From a bacterium (lineage in GTDB: Bacteria > Patescibacteriota > Gracilibacteria > UBA1369 > GCA-2718715): a stretch of DNA of 15,004 nt. Positions 5,724 through 13,740 of this stretch are shown here, piece by piece. The notes under the pieces were generated by a model. The model saw only the letters and a program-made list of their open reading frames with translations, searched no databases and was not told the origin of the DNA. The DNA is taken from the NCBI GenBank assembly GCA_030426295.1, contig JAUHYY010000015.1, positions 1 to 15,004 on the forward strand. Reading direction: 5' to 3'. The translations under genes and the position numbers were made by a program. Positions within the stretch are counted from its first letter, which is position 1. The number at the start of each line of letters is the position of its first letter.

Positions 5724-6401
5724 ATGAGGCTATCTACTTCACCAGATCAAAGACTGAATGCAGTTGCAGAACAGCATCGTTTGTATCCATATCAATTAGA
5801 AGGTTGGCATAAAATCCTTCAGAAAAAAGGTCAAAAAGTGTTTTTGACAGGGAGGCTTGTTCCTCATATGAGGAACCTGTCCGATGATGATTTTAGTCTA
5901 GCCAAATTATTAACATATACGGATCTTAAACCCGGTGATTTAGTTGCAGTTAGCTTTAATAGGGATACTCCGAATCTGTTCCCTGAAGTTGTTGATATGT
6001 ATTACTCAATCAAATTTGAAGGTATGGTTTATTTTGCTGATATCAAAGAGGATTTTTCTGCTACAAATGTTTTGCCTGTATCAATAAGCGCTCAAGAGGG
6101 TAGTAATGATAAGTACTTTGATTATTTAGAGTCTTTACCGCCAGGTATAGTGTTGTTACCTACAGGTTTTGATGTAGCTAAAAAATCGGTAGCTACTGTA
6201 TTTGCGGAAAATACTGGCTTACTTTCTAGATGGTTTAGAGGTCTGAGGGCCAGTCAAAAACCTGCACCTTATCATGTAGCTCATTCTAAGTGGCGAGACG
6301 ATTGTGCTAGCACACATGAGGTTTTACGAACAACTCAACATGAAATAGATCGCGTTTTTGGTGATAGATATCCGCATCCTAATCTTGTGGATTATTCTTA
6401 G
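5724..6401 (+). CDS. Unrecognised protein (225 aa)
   Basis: I do not recognise this protein. It has no signal peptide, membrane helix or known motif. It begins MRLSTSPDQRLNAVAEQHRLYPYQLEGWHKILQKKGQ, has a mixed alpha/beta-looking middle (KPGDLVAVSFNRDTPNLFPEVVDMYYSIKFEGMVYFADI, ~69-107) and a basic Trp/Arg-rich part near 165-200. The YQLEGWHKIL stretch faintly recalls the 'Q' region of helicases, but no Walker motif follows, so I give it no weight. The only upstream ATG in the leader (5704) hits a stop after seven codons. The 3' end overlaps the convergent mfd gene by 23 bases. It lies outside the repeat-bounded modules. Confidence 0.72.
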   Translation: MRLSTSPDQRLNAVAEQHRLYPYQLEGWHKILQKKGQKVFLTGRLVPHMRNLSDDDFSLAKLLTYTDLKPGDLVAVSFNRDTPNLFPEVVDMYYSIKFEGMVYFADIKEDFSATNVLPVSISAQEGSNDKYFDYLESLPPGIVLLPTGFDVAKKSVATVFAENTGLLSRWFRGLRASQKPAPYHVAHSKWRDDCASTHEVLRTTQHEIDRVFGDRYPHPNLVDYS

Positions 6402-9400
6402 GTTTTTTAACCACTTTCTTAGTACCAAGTGCTTCGATTGATCCGGCTAGTTCTTGGAACCAGTGTGCTCCGAGGTCTTCGATTGAGATTTTTAGTTTTG
6501 TTCCTGAGATCATCCATTTGTCGTTGTAGTCGAGTAGGCTTCCGATGTTTTCTGGGCGAACTTTATCTGACATTGTAAGAACGATTTGTTTTCCGCCTTT
6601 TGTCATTGGGCTGTTTTCTGCTTTAACATTTGTTAAGTGAGCAGCTTTTGAAAGTTGTTTAAGTTCGATTACTCGGAGTAGGTTAGAAACTTCTGATGGG
6701 AGTTTTCCATATTCGTTTTCTAGGTCTTCTTTTATTTCTTTTAAGTATTCTACCGTGTCTGCAGATGAAAGCTTCTGATAGGCGTTAATTTTGTCTCTAG
6801 AGTTAACAATATATGTGTCAGGTATGTATGCGTTGATAGGTAATTCGATGGCAACTTCTTTGATTTCTTCGCCGTCTTCTGTGGTTCGTCCTGATTCGAG
6901 ATCGTCTACGGCTTTGTTTAGCATTCTCATGAAGTGAGAGATACCAACTACCGCCATTGTTCCACTTTGGCTCGCGCCGAGGACTTCACCTGCACCACGA
7001 ATTTCTAGATCTTTCATTGCGATCTGGAATCCTGATCCAAGTTCTGATGCTTCTACGATTGCACGTAATCTCTTCTTGGCATCGAGTTTTAGTCTTTGAC
7101 CGTGATATAGGAAGAACGCGTAGGCTTGGGCTTTTCCACGACCGACACGACCACGTAGCTGGTAAAGTTGGGCGAGTCCGAATTTTTCTGCGTTGTTTAC
7201 AATTAGTGTGTTTGCATTTGCTAGGTCGATTCCGTTTTCGATAATTGTTGAACTTACGAGTACGTCGAATTCTCCGTTTTTGAATGCGATGATTCTCTTT
7301 TCTAGTTCTTGAGTTGAGAGTTTTCCGTGAGCAACAATGAATCTAACATTTGGCATGTTTTGTTTTAGCTTTGCTGCGAATGAATCGATAGTTTGTACAC
7401 GATTATGAAGGATGTAGGCTTGTCCGTTTCTTTCTATTTCTCGGGTAATCACTTCTTTGATTAGAGTGTCTGAGTATTTTCTAACTTCTGTGATTACTGG
7501 TAAACGACCTGGCGGTGGTGTTGTGATTGTTGAAATGTCACGAAGTTTGTTCAAACATATGTTCAAAGTTCGTGGAATAGGTGTTGCAGTTAGTGTTAGG
7601 ATGTCGACTTCCTTTCTCATTTCTTTGAGTTTTTCTTTTTGTTTAACACCGAATCTCTGTTCTTCGTCGATGATTACTAGCCCAAGATCTTTGAATTTGA
7701 TGTCTGGTTGTAAAAGTCTGTGAGTACCGATAATTACGTCTACTTCTCCTTTTTCTAGTTGTTTGATTATTACTTTTTGTTCAGCTGGAGTTCTAAATCT
7801 TGAGAGCATTTCTACTCTGATATGGAACTCTTCCATTCTCTTTTTGAATGACCTGTAATGCTGATCAGTAAGAATTGTAATTGGCGAAATGAATGCAACT
7901 TGCTTCTTGTCTTGAACTGCTTTGAAGGCTGCACGCATTGCTACTTCAGTTTTACCGAAACCTACATCACCACATACGAGACGGTCCATTGGCATTGGTG
8001 TTTCCATGTCTTTCTTAACGTCGAGGATTGCTTTGATTTGACCTGGAGTTTCTTCGTATGGGAATTTCTCTTCGAACTGTTCTTGGAACTTATTATCTTT
8101 TGAGAACTTGAACCCTTTTGCCTTTTTACGAGCGGCATAAAGTTTAAGAAGTTCTTTTGCGATCTTTTGTGCTTCTTTCTTAACTTTTCTTGTAGCCGTT
8201 GCCCATTCTGCTGATCCGAGTCTTGTAAGTTTTGGAGCTAATGTTTCATCACCAATGTATTTACTAACTTTTTCAGCTTGGTCGATTGGTACGAAAAGTT
8301 TGTCGTTTTCTGCGTATCCAAGTTTTAAGTATTCTTTGGTGATTTCATCTACTTCTTTTCTTTCGAGTCCAAGGAATCTCGCTACACCGTGGTCTGCGTG
8401 AACTACTAAGTCATTTTGTTTTAGACTAGTCATTAAATCTAGATACACAGATGAGCTACCAATTTTTTTCTTTTCTTTATTAATTTGTGCAATGTCTTTG
8501 TCGGTAATTACAATGATTTTTTTATCTGGATTCTGGAAAGATGAAGGCAATGAATTTTCTTTTGGCACAGGGAAAATAAGAACTCCTTCTTGTTTATGGA
8601 GTGCTTCTTTGTCTGTGTGATAAACGATATTTTTATCATCGAGTATATTAACTATTTGTTCTTCGTCTTTTGTGCAAATTATTATTTTCCAACCTTCGAG
8701 TTTTTTATCTTTAACTTCGTTTGTGAAGTCATAAAGAGTGTGGAATTTCAGAGTTGAAGCGTAATAGAAATGTTTGTGATTCTCTTCATCTTCATTAAAT
8801 GTGTTGAATGTAATCTTTTTTGTTTGGATTTTTTCAATTAATTTTGACCATTCTTCAAAGTTTTCATCAATAATTTCTAATTCATCTTCGAGTAGGATGT
8901 TTTTATCTGTGAAGTAATCAGTGAAATGATTATCTTCTTTGTTTTCTATTAGTGGATAAATAACCATTTCATCCATAGTTGCTGTTGATGTTGATTGGTC
9001 CTGATCTAGAGTTTCGATTAATGTGATCTCGTCAAAATCGACAGTTATACGAATAGGGAAGTCTGTGTTGAAAGGGAAAACCATAACCATGTTTCCTCTA
9101 CAGTAATATTGACCTTTTTCTACAAATGGATCATTTGCAGTTTCGTAATCCATTGAGATTAATTGTTCAAAAACTTCTACCAGAGTTGTTTCTGATCCTT
9201 TTTTAACTAACCATTTTTCATTTTCTATATCTTCTTTTCTTGGTGTATTTATTAAGAAATCTTCATAAGTTGTTAAAATAATCTGTTTTTTACCGCTTTG
9301 GATTTGGGCGATCATGTTTGTTATGTGTCCTAGGTTTTCTCTATGAACGTATTTATCACCAAACATATTTGGTTCTAGTTCGAAATCTATTAGTTGAACA

Positions 9401-9630
9401 TCTGACCAAAAATTTATTAACTTTTTATGAAATTCTTTATCGGATTTATCGTTAACTACCCAGATTAAGCTTTTATCATTAGTTTCTCTTAGAAAGTCTG
9501 CAATAATAAATGCTTTTGATGAAATGTTTCCACACCCCGAAATAATGGTATGTGGATACGCCTCAAATAAGGTAAAAAGTTCTTTATTTACCTTTTTCGG
9601 TAATAACTGTATTGCGTTACAAACTGTCAT
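6379..9630 (-). CDS. mfd: Transcription-repair coupling factor Mfd
   Basis: Mfd removes RNA polymerase stalled at DNA lesions and recruits UvrA. The product has 1083 residues, slightly short of the usual ~1150. Order of domains: a UvrB-like N-terminal module (~1-390, the most diverged part); the CarD-like RNA polymerase interaction domain (~401-470, DLVVHADHGVARFLG and EYLKLGYAENDKLFVPID); and the SF2 translocase. The translocase shows Walker A GDVGFGKTE (554-562), DEEQ (655-658), TATPIPRTL (681-689), then STIIENGIDLANANTLIV and QLRGRVGRG. The C-terminal TRCF domain contains ELPINAYIPDTYI. It lies 7 bases behind dnaN, with a modest AAAGG Shine-Dalgarno sequence in the last dnaN codons, so the two form an operon. 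Confidence 0.97.
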   Translation of the reverse strand: MTVCNAIQLLPKKVNKELFTLFEAYPHTIISGCGNISSKAFIIADFLRETNDKSLIWVVNDKSDKEFHKKLINFWSDVQLIDFELEPNMFGDKYVHRENLGHITNMIAQIQSGKKQIILTTYEDFLINTPRKEDIENEKWLVKKGSETTLVEVFEQLISMDYETANDPFVEKGQYYCRGNMVMVFPFNTDFPIRITVDFDEITLIETLDQDQSTSTATMDEMVIYPLIENKEDNHFTDYFTDKNILLEDELEIIDENFEEWSKLIEKIQTKKITFNTFNEDEENHKHFYYASTLKFHTLYDFTNEVKDKKLEGWKIIICTKDEEQIVNILDDKNIVYHTDKEALHKQEGVLIFPVPKENSLPSSFQNPDKKIIVITDKDIAQINKEKKKIGSSSVYLDLMTSLKQNDLVVHADHGVARFLGLERKEVDEITKEYLKLGYAENDKLFVPIDQAEKVSKYIGDETLAPKLTRLGSAEWATATRKVKKEAQKIAKELLKLYAARKKAKGFKFSKDNKFQEQFEEKFPYEETPGQIKAILDVKKDMETPMPMDRLVCGDVGFGKTEVAMRAAFKAVQDKKQVAFISPITILTDQHYRSFKKRMEEFHIRVEMLSRFRTPAEQKVIIKQLEKGEVDVIIGTHRLLQPDIKFKDLGLVIIDEEQRFGVKQKEKLKEMRKEVDILTLTATPIPRTLNICLNKLRDISTITTPPPGRLPVITEVRKYSDTLIKEVITREIERNGQAYILHNRVQTIDSFAAKLKQNMPNVRFIVAHGKLSTQELEKRIIAFKNGEFDVLVSSTIIENGIDLANANTLIVNNAEKFGLAQLYQLRGRVGRGKAQAYAFFLYHGQRLKLDAKKRLRAIVEASELGSGFQIAMKDLEIRGAGEVLGASQSGTMAVVGISHFMRMLNKAVDDLESGRTTEDGEEIKEVAIELPINAYIPDTYIVNSRDKINAYQKLSSADTVEYLKEIKEDLENEYGKLPSEVSNLLRVIELKQLSKAAHLTNVKAENSPMTKGGKQIVLTMSDKVRPENIGSLLDYNDKWMISGTKLKISIEDLGAHWFQELAGSIEALGTKKVVKKPKNNPQD

Positions 9631-9637
9631 TAAATAT

Positions 9638-10750
9638 TTATACCTTTAAAGGCATTATTATATAAACGTAACCCTCTGTCTTTTCTGGCTGTACTTTAAC
9701 TGGTGAAAGCTTTTCGTTTAATCCTAACACGATCTTTTCGCCTTCTTTAACAGAAAGTACGTCGAGTAAGTACTGAGAATTTAGTGATATTTTATTGTTT
9801 TCTCCAATAATTTCAACATCTAAATATGTTTTTTCCTCTCCAACACGTGTTTCTTCTGTATAAACTGTTAATTTTTTAAGAGCTTTATCTGCTTCTAAGG
9901 TAATTGCATTGTTCACTTCTCGTGCAAAAAGGTTAACTCTTTTCAAAGCTTGAGATAAATCCGATGCATTTACTTTAATTTTTGTAGTTACTTCTTCTGG
10001 AATAATCTTTGTATAGTCAGGGAAATTACCTTCAATAAGTCTTGATAGTAATTTAATTTCTTCTACTTCAAATAAGATTTGATTCTTAGCAATTGTTACT
10101 TTTACAGATTCTTTTGAGAAGTTTCCAAGAATCTTTGCAAATTCTAGAGCTGTTCTTGATGGAACAATGCAGTTTACTGACTTATCTACTTTAGAAGAAA
10201 GTTTTACTTTTCTTTCAGATAATCTGTAACTATCTGTTGCAGCTAGGATTAGATTGTCTTCTTCAGCGCTAATGTAAACTCCAGATAGGATTGGTCTTGA
10301 AGTGTTTAGGGAAGCAGAGAAGTAAGTTTCATTAATTGCTTTTTCTAAATCTGCAGCTTTTAGTTCAAAACTTGTGATAGCTTCTTTAATTTGCGGGATA
10401 GAAGGGAAGTCATCAGATTTAAGCCCTTTAATTTTTGTATCAGATTTCTTTGCATGAATTTTAACGTTTAGGTCTTCTGTAGTTTCAATTGTTAATTCTT
10501 CATTTGGTAGAAGATTTACGTAGTTTGATATTAGTTTTGCTGGAACTGTAATTGATCCTTCTTCAACAACATTTGCTTGCATGTTTAGTGTTATAGCAAT
10601 TTCTAAATTTGTTGCTGAGAAAATTAAAGAATTTTCTTGAGCTTGAATTAGAATATTATTAAGAATTGGAAGTGTATTGTTTGGATTTATTGCTCTTCCA
10701 ACTGTGCTTAATGCTAAAGCAATTGCGTTCTGTTTAATCTTTACTTTCAC
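9638..10750 (-). CDS. dnaN: DNA polymerase III beta subunit (sliding clamp)
   Basis: The 370-residue product matches the usual clamp length of ~365-380. Recognisable segments are NTLPILNNILIQ near the N-terminus, ATNLEIAI, KGLKSDDFPSIP (~108-119), the middle-domain NTSRPILSGVYI with AATDSYRLSERKV, EGNFPDY, and the conserved C-terminus YIIMPLKV. It forms the ring that tethers DNA polymerase and binds many repair proteins. The start codon is GTG (complement of 10748-10750) with no clear Shine-Dalgarno sequence. It reads away from a 630-base gene-free region with origin features; dnaA and recF, its usual partners, are not here, and mfd follows instead. Confidence 0.97.
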   Translation of the reverse strand: MKVKIKQNAIALALSTVGRAINPNNTLPILNNILIQAQENSLIFSATNLEIAITLNMQANVVEEGSITVPAKLISNYVNLLPNEELTIETTEDLNVKIHAKKSDTKIKGLKSDDFPSIPQIKEAITSFELKAADLEKAINETYFSASLNTSRPILSGVYISAEEDNLILAATDSYRLSERKVKLSSKVDKSVNCIVPSRTALEFAKILGNFSKESVKVTIAKNQILFEVEEIKLLSRLIEGNFPDYTKIIPEEVTTKIKVNASDLSQALKRVNLFAREVNNAITLEADKALKKLTVYTEETRVGEEKTYLDVEIIGENNKISLNSQYLLDVLSVKEGEKIVLGLNEKLSPVKVQPEKTEGYVYIIMPLKV

Positions 10751-10843
10751 GTAATCTGTTTTTAAGGGAAGCTTATTAAATCAAATGGGTAAGTGATATG
10801 CAAGGTATAAAGTTTTTAACATGTTGATTATTGTTTATTAATG

Positions 10844-10896
10844 TTTTTATATAAATATTTAAAATAAATAGTCGTAGTAGGTAATAGAAGGCGGGG
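10844..10896. promoter_or_regulatory. DNA unwinding element with DnaA-trio-like series and GC-rich block
   Basis: Bases 10844-10870 are A/T only. From 10869 the sequence reads TAG-TCG-TAG-TAG, then G, TAATAG and AAG, followed by GGCGGGG (10890-10896). In B. subtilis the trio element, written on the corresponding strand, is a run of TAG/AAG/TAA triplets between the A/T-rich region and a GC-rich block, where DnaA loads on single strands. The match in pattern and position is good, but the nearest convincing DnaA box is ~85 bases further on. Confidence 0.6.
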
Positions 10897-10927
10897 TGAG
10901 GAAATCCTCAATGGGTTACCTTTTTTG
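10880..10927 (+). terminator. Hairpin followed by T-run inside the origin region
   Basis: GGTAA (10880-10884) pairs with TTACC (10916-10920), enclosing TGAGG-AAAT-CCTCA (10897-10910), and six T follow at once (10921-10926). This has the form of an intrinsic terminator or a small structured RNA on the plus strand, but no plus-strand gene lies upstream. It overlaps the trio/GC-rich block, so the palindromes may instead serve as origin DNA structure. Confidence 0.4.
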
Positions 10928-11143
10928 TTTATTTAAAGCGGATATTGGAATTGTGTTTGAAGTGCGTATTTTCCCATTTTTTGTTTATAAATAGAGCATA
11001 AGTGTGTTTTTTGTTGAAAACTTTTTTTAATATATCGAGTATTTGCCGATTTAAAGGTTTTGGTTATATTTTGACTACTCGTTTTTCTTTTAGATAAGCC
11101 GATTTTCTGATTGGCTACTCATGTATTTTTTGTGTTCAAAGAA

Positions 11144-11163
11144 TGTGTAAAACTTGTGTATAA
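11144..11163 (-). promoter_or_regulatory. Two adjacent DnaA boxes (reverse orientation)
   Basis: On the minus strand 11155-11163 reads TTATACACA, a perfect DnaA box, and 11144-11152 reads TTTTACACA, one mismatch. They are 2 bases apart, a spacing that allows cooperative DnaA binding. Confidence 0.65.
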
Positions 11164-11164
11164 A

Positions 11165-11308
11165 TGTTTAAAATTATATGAGTTTTTTTTGTATCTTTGT
11201 TGTTTACTTGTTTAAAAGTGGTTAGCTTTTTGTGCCTTTTAAATAGCCCTTTTATGGAAGTACCTATACAAATGGGTATTCGTTAATTGTTTAAAAAAAT
11301 GTTTAAAC
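11165..11308. repeat. Four TGTTTAAA(A/C) direct repeats in the origin region
   Basis: TGTTTAAAA occurs at 11165-11173, 11209-11217 and 11288-11296, and TGTTTAAAC at 11300-11308 (the last contains the palindrome GTTTAAAC). All have the same orientation, between the DnaA box groups. They could be weak DnaA sites (complement TTTTAAACA), sites for another initiator, or chance in A/T-rich DNA. Confidence 0.45.
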
Positions 11309-11319
11309 ATGTGAAAAAG

Positions 11320-11357
11320 TTATGCACAGTTATGAACAATAACTATGGTTATACACG
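11320..11357 (+). promoter_or_regulatory. Cluster of three DnaA boxes
   Basis: TTATGCACA (11320-11328) is a perfect consensus box. TTATGAACA (11330-11338) and TTATACACG (11349-11357) each differ at one base. All face the same way, opposite to the boxes at 11144-11163, so the two groups point towards each other. Confidence 0.7.
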
Positions 11358-11381
11358 TGTAAAAAAAGATATGAACAAATT

Positions 11382-13301
11382 TTAAACTTCTAGAATAACT
11401 GGAACAATAAGTGGGTATCTTTCGATTTTATCGTTAACTACACGTTGGATTTGCCCCTTTAAATAGGCTTTTAACTCGTTTGAGTTCAAGTTTCCTTTTC
11501 TGTTTTTCATAAAAGTTTTGAACGATTCTTTAGTAGTATCGTCTACTGATTTTAGTATCTTTTTCGTTTGACGCATGTATATGAATCCGTGTGATTCAGT
11601 TTGTACACTAAGTAATTTTTTAGTCTTCTTGTTTACTACTACAGTTGTTACTATCGCTCCATTTTGAGCCATATACTGTCTTTCTGAGATCAAATGATTG
11701 GCAACCGTACTTAGTTTAGGAGACTGGTTATCTATTAGAATTAGGCCTTGTTCAAGCTTTTCATTTTTAGATATTTCAACTTTTCCTTTTTGTGCTTCGA
11801 TAATGCTTCCGTTTTCTGCTAGAAGTACTCTTTCGGCTGGAATACCAAGTTCCATTGCTAGTTCTTTATGAGCTTTACGCATGTAATATTCACCATGAAC
11901 TGGAATTAAGTATTTAGGTTTGATGTATTTAATCATCATCTTAAGGTCTTCTTGGTGACCGTGTCCTGTTGTATGTACGTCCATTATCTTATTGTTGATA
12001 ACTCTTGCACCTCTTCTTGCAAGTTCGTTTACTACTGCAGTTACTGCTCTCTCGTTACCAACGATAGGCGAAGATGAGAATACTACTGTATCTTTAGCAT
12101 TAATCTTAACTGCTTTATGAGTGTTGATAGCCATTCTAGTAAGACCAGCAAGTGGTTCACCTTGACTACCTGTAGTAAGGATTATTGCATTTGGAGATTC
12201 AGCTTTTTTCTTAGCACGTCTAAGGTCTGAAACCATTCCTTTAGGGTATTTTAGGTACCCAAGCTTTGTTGCAATGGCAACATTGTCTACCATACTTCTA
12301 CCTGAGATGTATATTTGCCGATTGTTTCTCTTGGCCGCATCAATGATTTGTTGCATTCTACCAATTAATGAAGAGAAAGAAGCGATAATTAGTCTTCCAT
12401 CTGTTTTATGGATAATTTCTTCTAGAGCTTCACCTACTACTTTTTCTGACATTGTGTGCCCTGGTTTTGTAGAGTTTGTACTATCTGAGAACAGTGCTAG
12501 TACTTTCTTTTCGCCGAGTTTTTTCATTACATGAATGTCCGCAGCGATTCCATCTGCAGGAGTGAAATCAAACTTGAAGTCACCAGTATGAACGATTAGC
12601 CCTTCTGGTGTGTCAATTATTATTCCTGTTGAATCTGAAATTGAATGGTTAACTCTAAAGAAAGTGATTTTGAATACACCTAACTTGAAAGTTTGACCTG
12701 GTTTAACTGTTACAGATTTTGTTTTGTCTTTAAGCGAATGTTCTTTGATTTGTTTTTCGGCAATACCTAGAGTTAGTTTTGTTCCGTAAAATGTCGGATT
12801 ACTTAACTTAGGTGCGATTGCTGGAATACCACCAATATGATCTAGATGACCATGTGTGATTAATACTCCTCGAAGTTTATGTTTGTTTTCTTCAAGGTAA
12901 GTTGTGTCGGGTACGATGTAGTCTACACCTAGCATATCGTCTTCTGGGAACTGTAGACCCATATCGATTACAACCATGTCGTCACCGTATTCGATGAGCA
13001 TCATGTTTTGACCAACTTGGTTTAATCCACCTAGTGGAATCATTCTTAATTTCTTTGGTCCTTTTTGTTTAGGACTAGATTTTTGCTTATCGTCTGAGTG
13101 TTTATTTTTACCAGAAAATGTACTTCTGTTTTTTGAGTGTTTTTTATTTGTTGTATTATCACCTTTCTTTTTGAAGAAGGATTTTTTCTTTGGTTTTCCT
13201 TTTTTTTCTTGGTTTTCTTTGAAATTTTCCTTTTTTGAAAAGGCTTTGTCTGTTGAGTGTGTTACATTTTTTTGCAACCACTTATCTAATTTTTCGTTCA
13301 T
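11382..13301 (-). CDS. rnj: Ribonuclease J with a basic N-terminal extension
   Basis: RNase J is a metallo-beta-lactamase/beta-CASP endo- and 5'-3' exoribonuclease for mRNA decay and rRNA maturation. The fold starts at ~85 with RMIPLGGLNQVGQNM. Metal ligands are visible: HGHLDH at 150-155, His219 in VNHSISDS, and HTGDFKFD (238-245). The beta-CASP region has TTGSQGEPLAGL (~377-388), HTTGHGHQEDL (~443-453) and IPVHGEY (466-472), and a C-terminal domain follows. The 639-residue length exceeds the usual ~555 because of residues 1-84, a low-complexity Lys/Asn/Ser-rich tail that probably binds RNA or ribosomes and has no predicted fold. The leader has no convincing Shine-Dalgarno sequence. It reads towards the probable origin. 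Confidence 0.96.
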   Translation of the reverse strand: MNEKLDKWLQKNVTHSTDKAFSKKENFKENQEKKGKPKKKSFFKKKGDNTTNKKHSKNRSTFSGKNKHSDDKQKSSPKQKGPKKLRMIPLGGLNQVGQNMMLIEYGDDMVVIDMGLQFPEDDMLGVDYIVPDTTYLEENKHKLRGVLITHGHLDHIGGIPAIAPKLSNPTFYGTKLTLGIAEKQIKEHSLKDKTKSVTVKPGQTFKLGVFKITFFRVNHSISDSTGIIIDTPEGLIVHTGDFKFDFTPADGIAADIHVMKKLGEKKVLALFSDSTNSTKPGHTMSEKVVGEALEEIIHKTDGRLIIASFSSLIGRMQQIIDAAKRNNRQIYISGRSMVDNVAIATKLGYLKYPKGMVSDLRRAKKKAESPNAIILTTGSQGEPLAGLTRMAINTHKAVKINAKDTVVFSSSPIVGNERAVTAVVNELARRGARVINNKIMDVHTTGHGHQEDLKMMIKYIKPKYLIPVHGEYYMRKAHKELAMELGIPAERVLLAENGSIIEAQKGKVEISKNEKLEQGLILIDNQSPKLSTVANHLISERQYMAQNGAIVTTVVVNKKTKKLLSVQTESHGFIYMRQTKKILKSVDDTTKESFKTFMKNRKGNLNSNELKAYLKGQIQRVVNDKIERYPLIVPVILEV

Positions 13302-13433
13302 TGTTTTACGTTTCTCTTAACTTAATATTCGTTCCCCTACGTATATTATTATCAACTATATATTATCACATATTTTTTTGTTTGGCAACGGCATGTTGGG
13401 CGCCTGTAAATGGCGTAAAAGGTTATTTTATGG

Positions 13434-13439
13434 TAGAAT
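13434..13439 (+). promoter_or_regulatory. Extended -10 promoter for the 13462 gene
   Basis: TAGAAT preceded by TGG makes a TGnTAnAAT extended -10, 22 bases before the ATG. No good -35 is seen; instead the inverted repeat GCGCC-TGTAAAT-GGCGT (13400-13416) sits where the -35 should be and could be an operator. Confidence 0.5.
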
Positions 13440-13461
13440 TTAAAGATTTAATTATGTAAAA

Positions 13462-13740
13462 ATGAGGTTTTGGTTTGCGAGCAAAGAGTTTAATGATAAG
13501 TTTGAAAATTTTTCAATGTTTTTAAAAAAGAATTATCCAGAGGCTTATAAGAAGCTAGAGAAAATTGCGAAGCAAGAAGAGGAGAGGCTAGGAAAGAAGT
13601 TTACTGAAGATAATCCAAATTATAAATTTGAGCTAAAGAAAGCTTTTGAGAAAAAGTTTAATTGTGCCAGACAAACTGAAGAACAGAAAACCCATCAAGC
13701 GGAGTTAAAAGATTTAGAAGATAAATTGAAAGATTTATGA
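13462..13740 (+). CDS. Unrecognised small charged helical protein (92 aa)
   Basis: I do not recognise this protein. It has an aromatic N-terminus (MRFWFASKEFNDKFENFSMFLKKNYPEAYKKLEKI) and then an almost continuous Lys/Glu-rich helix, with a probable coiled coil in the last ~35 residues. A single cysteine lies in FNCARQ (~68). It has no signal peptide or membrane segment. Its stop overlaps the ATG of the next gene (ATGA, 13737-13740), so the two are very likely translationally coupled and may act together. It has an extended -10 promoter but no Shine-Dalgarno sequence. Confidence 0.75.
   Translation: MRFWFASKEFNDKFENFSMFLKKNYPEAYKKLEKIAKQEEERLGKKFTEDNPNYKFELKKAFEKKFNCARQTEEQKTHQAELKDLEDKLKDL

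Larger units (their letters stand above)
10751..11381. other. Probable chromosome replication origin (oriC) upstream of dnaN
   Basis: This 631-base stretch has no gene. It contains perfect DnaA boxes (TTATNCACA) at 11320-11328 and, reversed, at 11155-11163. One-mismatch boxes lie at 10982-10990 (reversed), 11144-11152 (reversed), 11330-11338 and 11349-11357. A 27-base run of pure A/T (10844-10870) adjoins a TAG-rich series and a G-rich block. Read on the minus strand the order is boxes, GC-rich block, trio-like series, A/T-rich unwinding element, dnaN. That is the order known for Bacillus subtilis oriC. Nothing else in the stretch looks coding. Confidence 0.75.

Noticed and set aside
6957..8103. 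Plus-strand open frames inside mfd
   Set aside because: They are antisense shadows of a strongly conserved gene, with biased composition and no start signals.
12274..12534. Plus-strand frame inside RNase J
   Set aside because: Antisense shadow of the conserved catalytic region.
13235..13459. Open frame covering the RNase J start and the intergenic region
   Set aside because: Half is antisense to RNase J and the rest crosses the promoter of the 13462 gene; no start signal.
13738..13740. TGA read as glycine (Gracilibacteria/Absconditabacteria code)
   Set aside because: TGA here ends one gene and overlaps the start of the next, and the conserved genes use no in-frame TGA.
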